Shown here in pieces: positions 46,783 to 55,396 of a DNA stretch of 64,000 nt; position 1 is the first letter of the stretch, and every line of letters starts with the position of its first letter. The position numbers and the translations under genes were made by a program. This DNA is from Chitinophagales bacterium. Its GTDB lineage: Bacteria > Bacteroidota > Bacteroidia > Chitinophagales > CAIOSU01. The stretch lies in contig BPHB01000002.1 in the NCBI GenBank assembly GCA_026003335.1, positions 793,363 to 857,362 of the forward strand, read 5' to 3'. Under the pieces are notes generated by a model. That model saw nothing but the letters and a program-made list of their open reading frames with translations. It was not told the DNA's origin and did no database searches.

Positions 46783-46821
46783 AAAAGGCGTTTGCCGAAA
46801 AGCCTGAACAGAGTAGGCATT
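46783..46821 (+). promoter_or_regulatory. 39-nt leader element, copy 1
   Basis: This 39-bp block is identical to 55338-55376 although the sequence just before it has diverged between the two loci. It lies 18 bp before the S74 start. It includes GGC-GTTT-GCC and an AGGC/GCCT pair that could form a small hairpin in the mRNA leader. Function is unknown. Confidence 0.6.
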
Positions 46822-46839
46822 TTATCAAAATTCTAAGTC

Positions 46840-48606
46840 ATGAAAGCAGTTAAATTAAAACTGATCGCCATTACATTGGTATTTATGGCAACAAACGCAT
46901 TAGCGCAGAATTATTTTTCAGAAACCGGCACAAGTTCGAGCAATACCGATCTTGTTTATACCGGCACCGCGCAGGTTGGCATTGGCACTTCGCTGTATTC
47001 CAATCCGCCTACGGTGAAACTACAAGTGCAGAACGGCACCTATTTTAATCCTTTTGCAACGGGAACACCTATTCAGCAACATGGCGTTGCGGCTGCGGAA
47101 ATCGGAATCATCAGCACGGCAAAGGGTGGAACGAACAATAATGCAGGCATAATCGGATTCTCCGATGATGATAATTTCAACAATATGGGGGTTATAGGGC
47201 TTTCCACCGGCAATGCCTCCTCCGATGCTGCGGAAAACCGGGGAGTACTGGGCGCTGCCGTGGGCAGGGCGAGCGGCACGAATGAATGCCTTAACATCGG
47301 AGTTGTTGGTGAAGCCATGGGCGTGGGAGCAATTAACTTTGGATTGCAGGGTGAAGCAAGCGGTGATTCCAGCGCTTTCAATCTTGGGGTGAATGGCTAC
47401 GCAGGCGGCACGAATTGTGATTTGAATATCGGGGTTGGAGGAATCGCAGAATTCGGAACATCAAATGTTGGGGTTCAGGGGGAAGCTAACGGAGATTCTT
47501 GTGAAACGAATACTGGAGTAGTGGGAACTGCCAGTGGCTCGGTTAGTGATTTAAATATTGGAGTAAAGGGGGGAGCATCGAACGGGGATAATAATATTGG
47601 AGTTTTTGGATCAGTTGATGGTGAAGGTGGTGGAGTTACTGGGAGCGCGATGATTTCATCAGGAACGGTAAGCATTGCCAGCGGAGTGGATGCAGTAGTT
47701 CAAGTTGTAAGTGGAGCGACTATAACAAACGCATATGCCATGAAATCATCGTGGGATAACCAAGGAACAATTACGAATGGTACCGGATTATTAATTGGTG
47801 ATGTTAATGCAACAAACCAAGTAGCTATCCATCAAGACGGGGCTGATGATGTAAACATATTTGATGGAAGATTTCAATGCGACATTCTTCCTTCAGTTGA
47901 TAACACTTACACGCTCGGTAATTCCACTTATGGATGGAAAGAGGTATGGGCAGATAATGGCACCATTCAAACGTCCGACATCAGGATGAAGAAAGACATT
48001 CAGGATCTTAACTACGGCCTGAATGAAATTCTGGAGCTGAAGCCAATCTCATATACATGGAAAAGTGATCCTGAGTATGGCACTAAGATCGGTTTCAGCG
48101 CTCAGCAAGTTCAGAAAGTGATCAAGGAGGCTGTAGTGGAAGGTAATACCGGTGAAAAATTACTGGGTATTAACTACGGTGAATTGGTTCCAGTCTTGGT
48201 AAAGGCAATTCAGGATCAGCAAGCTATCATAAATGAGCAGGCAGTGAAAACCGAAAGGCTCGAAAAAATGATCACGATGTGTTGTGAAAGCAGAACTTCA
48301 GGCGGCAGCCAAACTGACTTTGATAATTCATCAATCTCAGCAGGCAACGCCTGGCTGGAGCAGAACATTCCAAACCCATTTTCAAAAGAAACGGAAATTA
48401 GGTTCTATCTGCCGGATGATGTGAGCAACGCAGCGATGCTTATTTATGACCTGCAAGGAACTATGATCAAGAACGTAAAGATCACCGACAGGAATTATGG
48501 GAAAGTAACAATAGGCGCCCGTGAACTTGTTCCGGGAGTTTATTTCTACAGTCTTATCATCGGCTCAACCACTGTTGATACTAAAACGATGATCGTAACA
48601 CATTAA
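46840..48606 (+). CDS. S74-chaperone repeat surface protein with T9SS sorting domain
   Basis: The 588-residue protein has a signal peptide (ending NALAQ), an N-terminal region (VGIGTSLYS), and glycine-rich repeats of about 20 residues (NIGVVGEAMGVG.., NLGVNGYAGG..; about residues 90-270). The Peptidase_S74 intramolecular chaperone follows, with the SDIRMKKDI motif near residue 380 and GINYGELVPVLVKAIQDQQAIINEQ. A T9SS sorting domain closes it (about 505-588; NIPNPFSKETEIRF..VPGVYFYSLI). S74 domains trimerise fibre-like proteins and may cut themselves off. The protein is probably a trimeric surface fibre or adhesin. It is divergent from the LytTR gene and ends at a strong terminator. Confidence 0.85.
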   Translation: MKAVKLKLIAITLVFMATNALAQNYFSETGTSSSNTDLVYTGTAQVGIGTSLYSNPPTVKLQVQNGTYFNPFATGTPIQQHGVAAAEIGIISTAKGGTNNNAGIIGFSDDDNFNNMGVIGLSTGNASSDAAENRGVLGAAVGRASGTNECLNIGVVGEAMGVGAINFGLQGEASGDSSAFNLGVNGYAGGTNCDLNIGVGGIAEFGTSNVGVQGEANGDSCETNTGVVGTASGSVSDLNIGVKGGASNGDNNIGVFGSVDGEGGGVTGSAMISSGTVSIASGVDAVVQVVSGATITNAYAMKSSWDNQGTITNGTGLLIGDVNATNQVAIHQDGADDVNIFDGRFQCDILPSVDNTYTLGNSTYGWKEVWADNGTIQTSDIRMKKDIQDLNYGLNEILELKPISYTWKSDPEYGTKIGFSAQQVQKVIKEAVVEGNTGEKLLGINYGELVPVLVKAIQDQQAIINEQAVKTERLEKMITMCCESRTSGGSQTDFDNSSISAGNAWLEQNIPNPFSKETEIRFYLPDDVSNAAMLIYDLQGTMIKNVKITDRNYGKVTIGARELVPGVYFYSLIIGSTTVDTKTMIVTH

Positions 48607-48632
48607 CTGTTAAAGTTTTTGATAAAAAATTC

Positions 48633-48662
48633 AAAAAAGCGTTCCTTTGGGAACGCTTTTTT
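48633..48662 (+). terminator. intrinsic terminator after the S74 gene
   Basis: AAAAAAGCGTTCC (48633-48645) pairs with GGAACGCTTTTTT (48650-48662) around the loop TTTG. A run of A on one arm and T on the other means it could work in both directions. It lies 27 bp after the S74 stop. Confidence 0.9.
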
Positions 48663-48683
48663 GCTTAAAAATTCTCATTACTC

Positions 48684-50090
48684 TTGAGAAAGTATTTGCA
48701 TTCCTTCTTATTCCGATTTCAATCTGCTGCAGTTGGAAAATCAGTAGTGAAATGGCTTTGCGTCATTTTTTCCCTTTATGTCATTTTCCTGGTATGGCTT
48801 TTCCGGCATTCGCGTTTTGTAGCTGAACCCAGCTCTGAATTATTTAAACTCTATGATCATCAGGATTTTGCCATTCCGGTGTTGCGATTTAGCCATCAAA
48901 TTCCTCAGCTTGTCCCGGTGCTTTTATCCAAATTGGGTTTTAGTCTTCCTGTAATAGCCAATGCCTATAATTTTTCAGAAGCCGTCATCTGGATTGTTCC
49001 CATTGCGCTTGGGCTTGTCAGCCGGAAACTGCACTATTGCTTTATAGCCATCTTCAGCATCTTCATCATGTTCCAGGTGAATTTCAATACGCTTGGCATG
49101 GAAATAACATACACCGCTTTTTTTGTACTTACGTGGATATGGTGCTTAGAGCATATCAAGAACAAAGCTTTATGGCTGCTCGTGCACATCGGTTTATCTT
49201 TCTATATCATCTACAGCCATCCGCTGACGATGCTTGCCTGGTTTATGGCTGGCGGGGTTTACTTTTTATTTTATTGCCAGCCCGCATTCAAACATTCCTT
49301 GCTTTTCATTGCCGTTGAGATATTGCCTGCAGTATGGTTGCTGTTTCAACGGGCAACTTCATTATCCGACTATGATGTGGGAAAGTTAGAGAAGATTTGG
49401 AGCACAGGCGATACCGCCTCAGACGACACGCATTTCCGCCTGCACTTTCTGCTGCTGCTGGTTGCCGTCTGGCTGATCATTCATTGGTACCGAAAATCGC
49501 ATTACAAAAAAATAATTGCTTTCTATTTTGTTCTCATCTTGTATTACATCGGAATACAGGCGCTGAACTATGAATTATTCTGGGACAGCTATAAGCTCAT
49601 GTTTCCTTTGAATTTATTCATTGTTGCTGCTGCAGGTTTCGAGATATACCATTCATTTGGCAACAATTTTTTCAATAAATCGTTTTTTTTGACATTCCTT
49701 GTAATAGCATTATTGCATGGTTCACTGAAATTCTATAGTAACAGTCGTCAACGAACGGGGCAACGGGAATTCATTCTCAATCAAATTCGCAGGCTGCAAA
49801 CCGTAGATGGCCAGAAATTTTACATGCACCGATTATGTGGAGCAGTTCATCCTTTGTGGTGTCCAACCGGATGCGCCAGCGAGTCATTGTTCCTCTCTTT
49901 ATATTATGATTTCCCCAAGCCGGTTTCGCTGGTGGTTGCCGATGAAGAGGCAATTGTCCGTCTTAAAGCATTGCCTGAAAATAAAATCTATTTCAACAGC
50001 GGCTGGACAGATGAAATAACCGGCCTTAATAAAGGCATCATCAAAGATCAGCCCTATCGCCTTCTCAGCTGCGACTATGAGTTTCGCTAA
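48684..50090 (+). CDS. polytopic membrane protein of unknown function
   Basis: The frame gives up to 468 residues with about ten hydrophobic segments and a soluble C-terminal part of about 110 residues (NQIRRLQTVDGQKFYMHRL..). Layout and length resemble GT-C type or O-antigen-polymerase-like proteins; no motif confirms this. The start is uncertain: there is no early ATG, so TTG at 48684 or 48696, or GTG at 48747, must be used. The first lies only 22 bp after a strong terminator, which leaves little room for a promoter. The gene may depend on read-through or a later start. It could be a distant relative of the membrane protein at 51671. Confidence 0.7.
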   Translation: MRKYLHSFLFRFQSAAVGKSVVKWLCVIFSLYVIFLVWLFRHSRFVAEPSSELFKLYDHQDFAIPVLRFSHQIPQLVPVLLSKLGFSLPVIANAYNFSEAVIWIVPIALGLVSRKLHYCFIAIFSIFIMFQVNFNTLGMEITYTAFFVLTWIWCLEHIKNKALWLLVHIGLSFYIIYSHPLTMLAWFMAGGVYFLFYCQPAFKHSLLFIAVEILPAVWLLFQRATSLSDYDVGKLEKIWSTGDTASDDTHFRLHFLLLLVAVWLIIHWYRKSHYKKIIAFYFVLILYYIGIQALNYELFWDSYKLMFPLNLFIVAAAGFEIYHSFGNNFFNKSFFLTFLVIALLHGSLKFYSNSRQRTGQREFILNQIRRLQTVDGQKFYMHRLCGAVHPLWCPTGCASESLFLSLYYDFPKPVSLVVADEEAIVRLKALPENKIYFNSGWTDEITGLNKGIIKDQPYRLLSCDYEFR

Positions 50091-50124
50091 GATTGCGAAA
50101 AAGAGCACTCTCCATCACCTCCCG

Positions 50125-50169
50125 CAAGATTGCATCTTGTGGGTTGAATTGTGATAAGATTGTATCTTA
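50125..50169. repeat. pair of 15-bp palindromes 30 bp apart
   Basis: CAAGATTGCATCTTG (50125-50139) and TAAGATTGTATCTTA (50155-50169) are both perfect 6-bp dyads around a 3-bp centre and share the core AAGATTGNATCTT. Their starts are exactly 30 bp apart. They lie 42-86 bp before the ATG at 50211, so an operator is possible; remnants of a small repetitive element are the alternative. Confidence 0.6.
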
Positions 50170-50229
50170 ACACAGCAATCGCTCAGAGACCTTAGCTATA
50201 AAAATTCTTTATGAGCATAGGTAAACCTC

Positions 50230-50264
50230 CTTACCTTACCTTACCTTACCTTACCTTACCTTAC
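50230..50264 (+). repeat. (CTTAC)7 pentanucleotide tract
   Basis: Seven perfect CTTAC units follow an ATG at 50211 and precede the S74 repeat frame. The ATG frame does not match the S74 frame at seven units; six or nine units would join them. The S74 frame itself has a stop at 50222-50224 and no ATG before 50312. This is the arrangement of a slipped-strand phase switch. Confidence 0.9.
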
Positions 50265-50302
50265 TATACATTATTATTCACCATGGCGTTTATGGTGAAG
50301 CC

Positions 50303-51565
50303 GTGGGTAACATGGCTAACGGGAACACTGGGATCGAAGGTCTTGCAAGAGGAAGTGCAACAAACAACATTGGAGTTCGCGGTGAAGCACAGGGAAGCGG
50401 TTCAGATAATACGGGAATTTTTGGGTCGGCCAGTGGTGATTCAAGTAATCTTAATACAGGCGTTTTCGGAATTGCTGATGGCGAAGAATGTGTATTGAAT
50501 ATTGGCTTGAATGGCTTGGCGTTAAACGGTGATGTAAACTTTGGGGTTTTCGGAGCAATAGGTGGAGAAGGTGCTGGGGTTCGAGGTTCCGCAAGCATAG
50601 CAAACGGGATTACGGTTAATTATGCAAGTGGTGTTGACGCCTTTATTTATACTGATATTGGAGCCACTATAAATAATGCAACAGCACTATCTTCAACATG
50701 GGAAACAAATGGAACAGTTACTTATGGCCGAGGACTTTTTGTAGGCGATGTTGATGCTGTCCACCAAACGGGCATATACCAGGAAGGCACCGATGATACC
50801 AATTATTTCTATGGGTTAACCCAGACCGCTCATGTAATCCCAATAACTGACAACACCTACGATCTTGGAAGCTCATCAAACCGGTGGGATGATGTATGGG
50901 CAACAAATGGTACAATTCAAACCTCTGACATGCGAATGAAGGCAAACATTGAAGAACTGCCTTATGGTCTGGAGCAAGTATTGGCCCTTAAGCCCATTAG
51001 CTTTACGTGGAAGGATAATCCTGAGCGTGGCAGAAAAGTTGGACTTGGCGCGCAGCAAGTGAAGGAAGTTATCAAAGAAGTAGTAGTTGAAGGTAGTGAT
51101 AAAGATCATCGTCTTGGCATTAACTACGGAGAGTTAGTGCCGGTTTTGGTAAAAGCAATACAGGAACAACAAGCCATCATCAACGAACAGAAGCTAAAAA
51201 CCGAACAGCTTGAGCGCCTCATCACCGGTTGCTGTGCGCTTAAATCCGAAGGAGCTACCGGCAGCCTTCCGTCCAATATGAATAATTCAACTATATCAGT
51301 TGAGCAGGCCCGCCTTGAGCAAAATATCCCCAACCCGTTTTCACAAAAAACCGATATAAGGTTTTACTTACCGGAAACGATTGAAAGCGCCACCCTGTTG
51401 ATCTATGATTTAAAAGGCTCTGTCATCAGGAATATTCGAATCCATGAAAGAAACTACGGCAAGGTAGAAATTAAAGCAGGTGAGCTGATGCCCGGGGTTT
51501 ACTTCTATAGTTTGATTACGGATACCTCGATGGTGGATACAAAGACGATGATAGTAACGAACTGA
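50303..51565 (+). CDS. second S74/T9SS surface protein, start missing or phase-off
   Basis: This paralogue of the gene at 46840 keeps part of the glycine-rich repeats (NIGVRGEAQG.., NTGVFGIADG..), the S74 chaperone with SDMRMKANI and GINYGELVPVLVKAIQEQQAII, and the T9SS sorting domain (NIPNPFSQKTDIRF..MPGVYFYSLI). The frame is homologous from about 50282 (CATGGCGTT, shared with 47080) but the signal peptide and N-terminal region are gone. Available starts are GTG at 50303 or ATG at 50312, neither with a secretion signal. The ATG at 50211 would give a short hydrophobic N-terminus if the CTTAC tract had six units. It is either a contingency gene in the off state or a 5'-truncated copy. A hairpin at 51604 follows it. 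Confidence 0.75.
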   Translation: MGNMANGNTGIEGLARGSATNNIGVRGEAQGSGSDNTGIFGSASGDSSNLNTGVFGIADGEECVLNIGLNGLALNGDVNFGVFGAIGGEGAGVRGSASIANGITVNYASGVDAFIYTDIGATINNATALSSTWETNGTVTYGRGLFVGDVDAVHQTGIYQEGTDDTNYFYGLTQTAHVIPITDNTYDLGSSSNRWDDVWATNGTIQTSDMRMKANIEELPYGLEQVLALKPISFTWKDNPERGRKVGLGAQQVKEVIKEVVVEGSDKDHRLGINYGELVPVLVKAIQEQQAIINEQKLKTEQLERLITGCCALKSEGATGSLPSNMNNSTISVEQARLEQNIPNPFSQKTDIRFYLPETIESATLLIYDLKGSVIRNIRIHERNYGKVEIKAGELMPGVYFYSLITDTSMVDTKTMIVTN

Positions 51566-51603
51566 TGATGCATCCTGTCTGAGCATTATTTTATTTAGCA
51601 AGG

Positions 51604-51645
51604 GCCGTACAGGAAGTACAAATAACCTGTGCGGCTCATTATTTT
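51604..51645 (+). terminator. probable intrinsic terminator
   Basis: GCCGTACAGG (51604-51613) pairs with CCTGTGCGGC (51626-51635; one G-U) around a 12-nt loop, followed by TCATTATTTT. It lies 39 bp after the second S74 gene. The T tract is imperfect. Confidence 0.6.
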
Positions 51646-51670
51646 GTGTAGTTAAAGCAACCTGGTTTAT

Positions 51671-53483
51671 ATGCGCCATCCGGATTATAAACCATTACTT
51701 TATCTTGGGTACTTTCTTTTTGGTATTCTTGGAATGCTCAGCATTTACTATTTCAAGGAGCGTACCTGCTATGATGGAGCAAACTATTTGTTTTGTGCCA
51801 TAAACAACAAGTGGTTTTGTCTCTTTCAGGACAGATGGATACTTGTTTTTTCTCAGATTCTGCCACTTATCGGAGTTTATCTTAACCTGAGTCTGAAGGC
51901 TATAATGATTCTTCACTCGCTTGGTAATATACTTTTCTTTTTTGCTTTGTTTTTGATGGTTATCTGCTGGAATCAGGACGTTGTATCCGGTCTGGCATTG
52001 GCGCTGCTTCAAATATTAGCAGTGAGTTTTAGCTTCTTTATATGGCCCATGGCAGAAGTACATTACAGTATAGGATTCATTTTCCTGCTTCACTCAATTA
52101 TTCTTTATCAGGACCTGAGCCGGGGGTACGTTGGTCTTGTAATTTTTGTGATTATCCTGCTGCTTACTACCAGCCACGGAATAGGATGGCTTCTGTTTTT
52201 TTATTACCGTTGTTTACAATTACCGAAAATTAATTCATCCTCAGGGAAAATGGCTTAGAGTAGCTGCCCTCTCATTTCTACCCCTGCTGACAGGTCGCTA
52301 TATCTTTTTTAAAGGAGGTTTACACGATATAACCAGGAGCAAAGAAATCATTACTTCAACAGCGGCAGCCGACTTCCCTGCTTATGTTCACAAAGCTAAT
52401 CTTGCCTGGGAAGCTAATCCTTTACTGTATCTGCTGGCGCTAGCCGCTCTAATCATGCTTTTTATGCAAAGAAAATGGTTGCGCTTTAGTTTAAGTCTGC
52501 TTTGCTTACTGTCCTTTATAATAGCAAAGCTAACTTTGCCCTTTCTGGCAGAAGTGTATGACAGCGCAATTGTTCCTTTAATTCTCTTTCCGGTTATTGA
52601 CCTGTTTTCAGAAAAGAAAGCCAATAAAACCACAATTGCGGTTGTAATGGTCATTTTTATATCCGTTTTCTTTTACAGGCTATGTTCGATCAGCGATGCT
52701 GCCAGGGAAGTACGAATAAAAATTAACCTGATTGAAAGACTTATCGGTAATTTCAGAGATACCTACGGTGATAAATTTCTGCTGCGCGATGAAAACAGTT
52801 TTCAATTGATTCTGCCCACACTGAGATATACCGAAGTGTCGATAGAAGGACTTTTTTATTCATCTATGGCATCTCCGGATAGCGCTGTATTGCTGATTAC
52901 CAGAGAAGACTTTGAAGGGTACCTATCGCTTCCAAAAATTCCCCTGGATTCCGTAGGGGATGTCATGAATCTGTCAACAGTGGCCTATCTTCTCTTTGAA
53001 AGGGAATATCCAAAGAAATATTATAAGTACTTTACAGGTTATCGTAATCTCAATCCGCAATACTTCAGTTTGGACACCTCGGCTATCCGCTGGGGAAACA
53101 CCGATAAGCGAAACGATCTTGCCTATCTGGAACAAAATATTCGCATCGGCATTGCAGAGGAAGATACGCTGAAAACAATGCCCTGCCGCAAAAAGATGAT
53201 ATCGCTGCTGATAGAGAACAGAGGCGCTGTGGCGCTCTACTCCGGCAGGGAAAACGCACATATCCGCTTCCGGATTCTTGACCGTACCGACAGCCTCAGA
53301 TGGGATGCGGGCGTCATGCTCCTGGAAGCGGATGTGTATAAGCAATACAAACAGGTGTTTTTTGCAGGCATCCCCTGTGAAACGGACACTTTCCGGCTTG
53401 AAGTGGATTTGGTGCAGGATGGTTGCCCTCTGGGCATAGGAGATTCGGCTCTATTGATTTCCTCGTGGCAAATAAGCCGTTAA
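51671..53483 (+). pseudogene. polytopic membrane protein, frameshifted near 52245
   Basis: The first frame (51671-52258, 195 residues) holds six or so hydrophobic segments and ends with NSSSGKMA and a stop. One base earlier in register, the second frame continues the sense as SGKWLRVAALSFLPLLTGRYIFF and runs to 53483, including more membrane segments and a soluble C-terminal domain of about 230 residues. Deleting one base in GGGAAAA (52244-52250) restores one frame of about 603 codons. The size and topology suggest a GT-C-like envelope enzyme; no motif was found. The next gene starts 1 bp after its stop, so the two were built as a coupled pair. Confidence 0.75.
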
Positions 53484-53484
53484 G

Positions 53485-54483
53485 ATGAAAAATATTCTTC
53501 TCGCCATTCTTTCTGTGACACTGACGCTGCTTGCCTGTGAAATGGCGCTGTCATACTTTTCAGAATTCAGACATGATGATGAAAAGCTTTGGGTGCGCAA
53601 AGGCGACCGGTGGGGCAACTGCTACCCATCTAATCCTGGTAATTATTTTGATGTGATCGAAAAAAGTCGTACGGGGAGAACGGTATATTGCGTGTACTAC
53701 GATGAGCAAAGACGCAGGGAGGGTTATTTCCCAAATAGAGAAAAGGAACTTGCAATTATCGGTGACTCATTTGTTTTCGGAGAGGGGGTGAAGGAAGAAG
53801 GCACACTGGGCTATCTGCTGGCAACGCGCTGGAAGGAATACAATGTAATCAACCGGGGAAAACCCGGGGCGGATGTCACCTATGCACGGGCAGCTGTGAA
53901 GGCTATACTGGAGCAAAGGCCCTGTATCCGGGATGTCATATATTTTTTTAACCTTAATGACGCCATCCTGTCCAGGGAAGTCAGCACGGAGCAGGAACGA
54001 ATTATTGACCTGCAGAATGTCAGATGGAAACGGGATTCATTTTTTCGGAAAATATTAGCTAAGAGCAGGATTTACAGGATGTGGGAAAGATATGTGGTGT
54101 TGCAGCGTGAAACCCGGCTCACCATTGAAAATTATAAAGATGTCTACTCGGCCGAAAAGAATCAGTTTGGTTTGGATGAGACCTTCAGGATATTGGAAGA
54201 AATGAACCGCCTCTGCAGAAAAAATAATGTCACGCTGCATATCGTGATATATCCTCTGCTGTACAAAGACCTGAAAGGGCAGTATCCTTTTGCTGCCGCT
54301 CACAAGACCATCCTGTCAACCTGCAGGCAGAGGGGAATAGGCTGCCTGGATGCCTATGAGGCTTTTAAGAATGACTATTCGATGAAACCTTATATTGTAC
54401 ATGAACTGGACTATCATCCGAATGCGCGGGCAAATGAAAAAGTGGCCAGCTTTGTTGTTGCCAATATAAAGCCGTCATTTTAA
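53485..54483 (+). CDS. SGNH-hydrolase-like membrane-anchored protein
   Basis: The 332-residue protein has an N-terminal hydrophobic segment (residues 4-20) that ends in LTLLAC, a possible lipobox. The SGNH core shows IGDSFVFGEGV (block I, about residue 91), GKPGAD (block II), FFNLND (block III), and DYHPNARAN (block V with Asp and His). Proteins of this type act as esterases or acyltransferases on cell-surface glycans. It starts 1 bp after the frameshifted membrane gene, which suggests joint work on the same envelope polymer. Substrate is unknown. Confidence 0.75.
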   Translation: MKNILLAILSVTLTLLACEMALSYFSEFRHDDEKLWVRKGDRWGNCYPSNPGNYFDVIEKSRTGRTVYCVYYDEQRRREGYFPNREKELAIIGDSFVFGEGVKEEGTLGYLLATRWKEYNVINRGKPGADVTYARAAVKAILEQRPCIRDVIYFFNLNDAILSREVSTEQERIIDLQNVRWKRDSFFRKILAKSRIYRMWERYVVLQRETRLTIENYKDVYSAEKNQFGLDETFRILEEMNRLCRKNNVTLHIVIYPLLYKDLKGQYPFAAAHKTILSTCRQRGIGCLDAYEAFKNDYSMKPYIVHELDYHPNARANEKVASFVVANIKPSF

Positions 54484-54715
54484 CCTATCTCAGTGAGGGC
54501 AACAAAAGGATTCCACACCCTCCCTCGCTTCCCACCGAGCGTGAGTTATCAGAGAGCCTCAGGTTGCATTTTGGAGTATGATTTTCACAAAGGCAAAACC
54601 TTCATCCGGCATCCAGGGCAACGCAGGAATTAACGGCAGGATGACCATGGAGAGCTGCACGCGCGGGGATTCGGGTGCAAGCGAGTGACATCGCTTCGTA
54701 AGCATTTGTCCGATT

Positions 54716-55090
54716 TCAAATACCCATTTTGTACAACATCTTGATCAAATTCTTTTTCAGCCTGAGGGAAACCTCCACTACTGACCCGTCTGTCATAACC
54801 AGGTAACCTCCTTTTCACTTCGTATATTTTACAACATGGTTTAGGTTTACCAGGTGATGCTGATGTACTCTGAGAAAGTTGAAGCCCTTCATTCGCCTCT
54901 CTATCAGCTTCAGTGTTTTGCTAATCATCAGCTTTCGTTTCTGGACGAACAGGTGCGTGTAACTGCCATCGGCCTCACACCGGATAATGTCCTGGATGTT
55001 GATGATCTCGATATCACCGGCAACAGGAACCGCTAATTTATTCAGCGGGAGACGCCTGATTTTTTTATCCTCAAAACCCGTTTTTTCCAT
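54716..55090 (-). pseudogene. second LytTR regulator with an in-frame stop
   Basis: The frame from 55090 encodes a LytTR domain closely related to the one at 46167-46535 (IQDIIRCEADGSYTHLFVQKRK, MKGFNFLRVHQHHLVNLNHV). It reaches a TGA at 54815-54817 after VKYTK. Beyond the stop the same frame continues with homologous sense (KGGYLVMTDGSVVEVSLRL..NLIKMLYKMGI) to a natural stop at 54716-54718. The intact paralogue has KYIKGKGGQ here, so GGA to TGA is the likely single change. The truncated product would lack the last two strands and the DNA-contacting end of LytTR, so it is probably inactive. Its divergent operator region is conserved. Confidence 0.85.
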
Positions 55091-55225
55091 GGCTGATCTT
55101 GTTCAGCGCTCAATCCTTCAATCTTACTGCTTGTTGCCGGAAATATCATGGACAAAAAAATGCACTTTTTTCTGCCATTCTTCTTTTTTTAACCTGATAC
55201 TACCTTGCATTTTCAATGAGAACGG

Positions 55226-55282
55226 TACGAATAATTGCATTTTGTTAACGAATACCAACTCAACTGCAGCGAATACCAAATA
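55226..55282 (+). promoter_or_regulatory. three LytTR-type direct repeats, copy 2
   Basis: Repeats start at 55226 (TACGAATA), 55247 (AACGAATA) and 55268 (AGCGAATA), exactly 21 bp apart, and a CTTTG box starts 18 bp after the third start (55286), the same geometry as at 46673-46729. The region lies between the interrupted LytTR gene and the secreted protein gene at 55397. Conservation of spacing despite base changes supports a real operator. Confidence 0.7.
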
Positions 55283-55337
55283 CCGCTTTGACCATAGCCC
55301 ACCGGCAGTTAGCTTCGTCACAGCATACGGTACCGTT

Positions 55338-55376
55338 AAAAGGCGTTTGCCGAAAAGCCTGAACAGAGTAGGCATT
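55338..55376 (+). promoter_or_regulatory. 39-nt leader element, copy 2
   Basis: Identical over 39 bp to 46783-46821, and 20 bp before the start codon at 55397. The 45 bp between it and the 21-bp repeats have diverged from the other locus, so the identity stands out. Confidence 0.6.
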
Positions 55377-55396
55377 CACCCTTTAATTGGTTCGTC

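Noticed and set aside
50230..50264. CTTAC tract considered as part of a CRISPR or satellite array
   Set aside because: The units are contiguous 5-mers without spacers, and no cas gene occurs in the window.
50211..50498. 95-codon frame starting at the ATG before the CTTAC tract
   Set aside because: Beyond the tract it runs out of frame through the S74 repeats, whose real frame is confirmed by homology. It is the off-phase reading, not a separate gene.
54484..54715. Intergenic stretch after the SGNH gene searched for a gene or terminator
   Set aside because: Only weak GAGGG/CCCTC complementarity was seen, with no T tract and no plausible frame; the sequence near 54716 belongs to the LytTR remnant.
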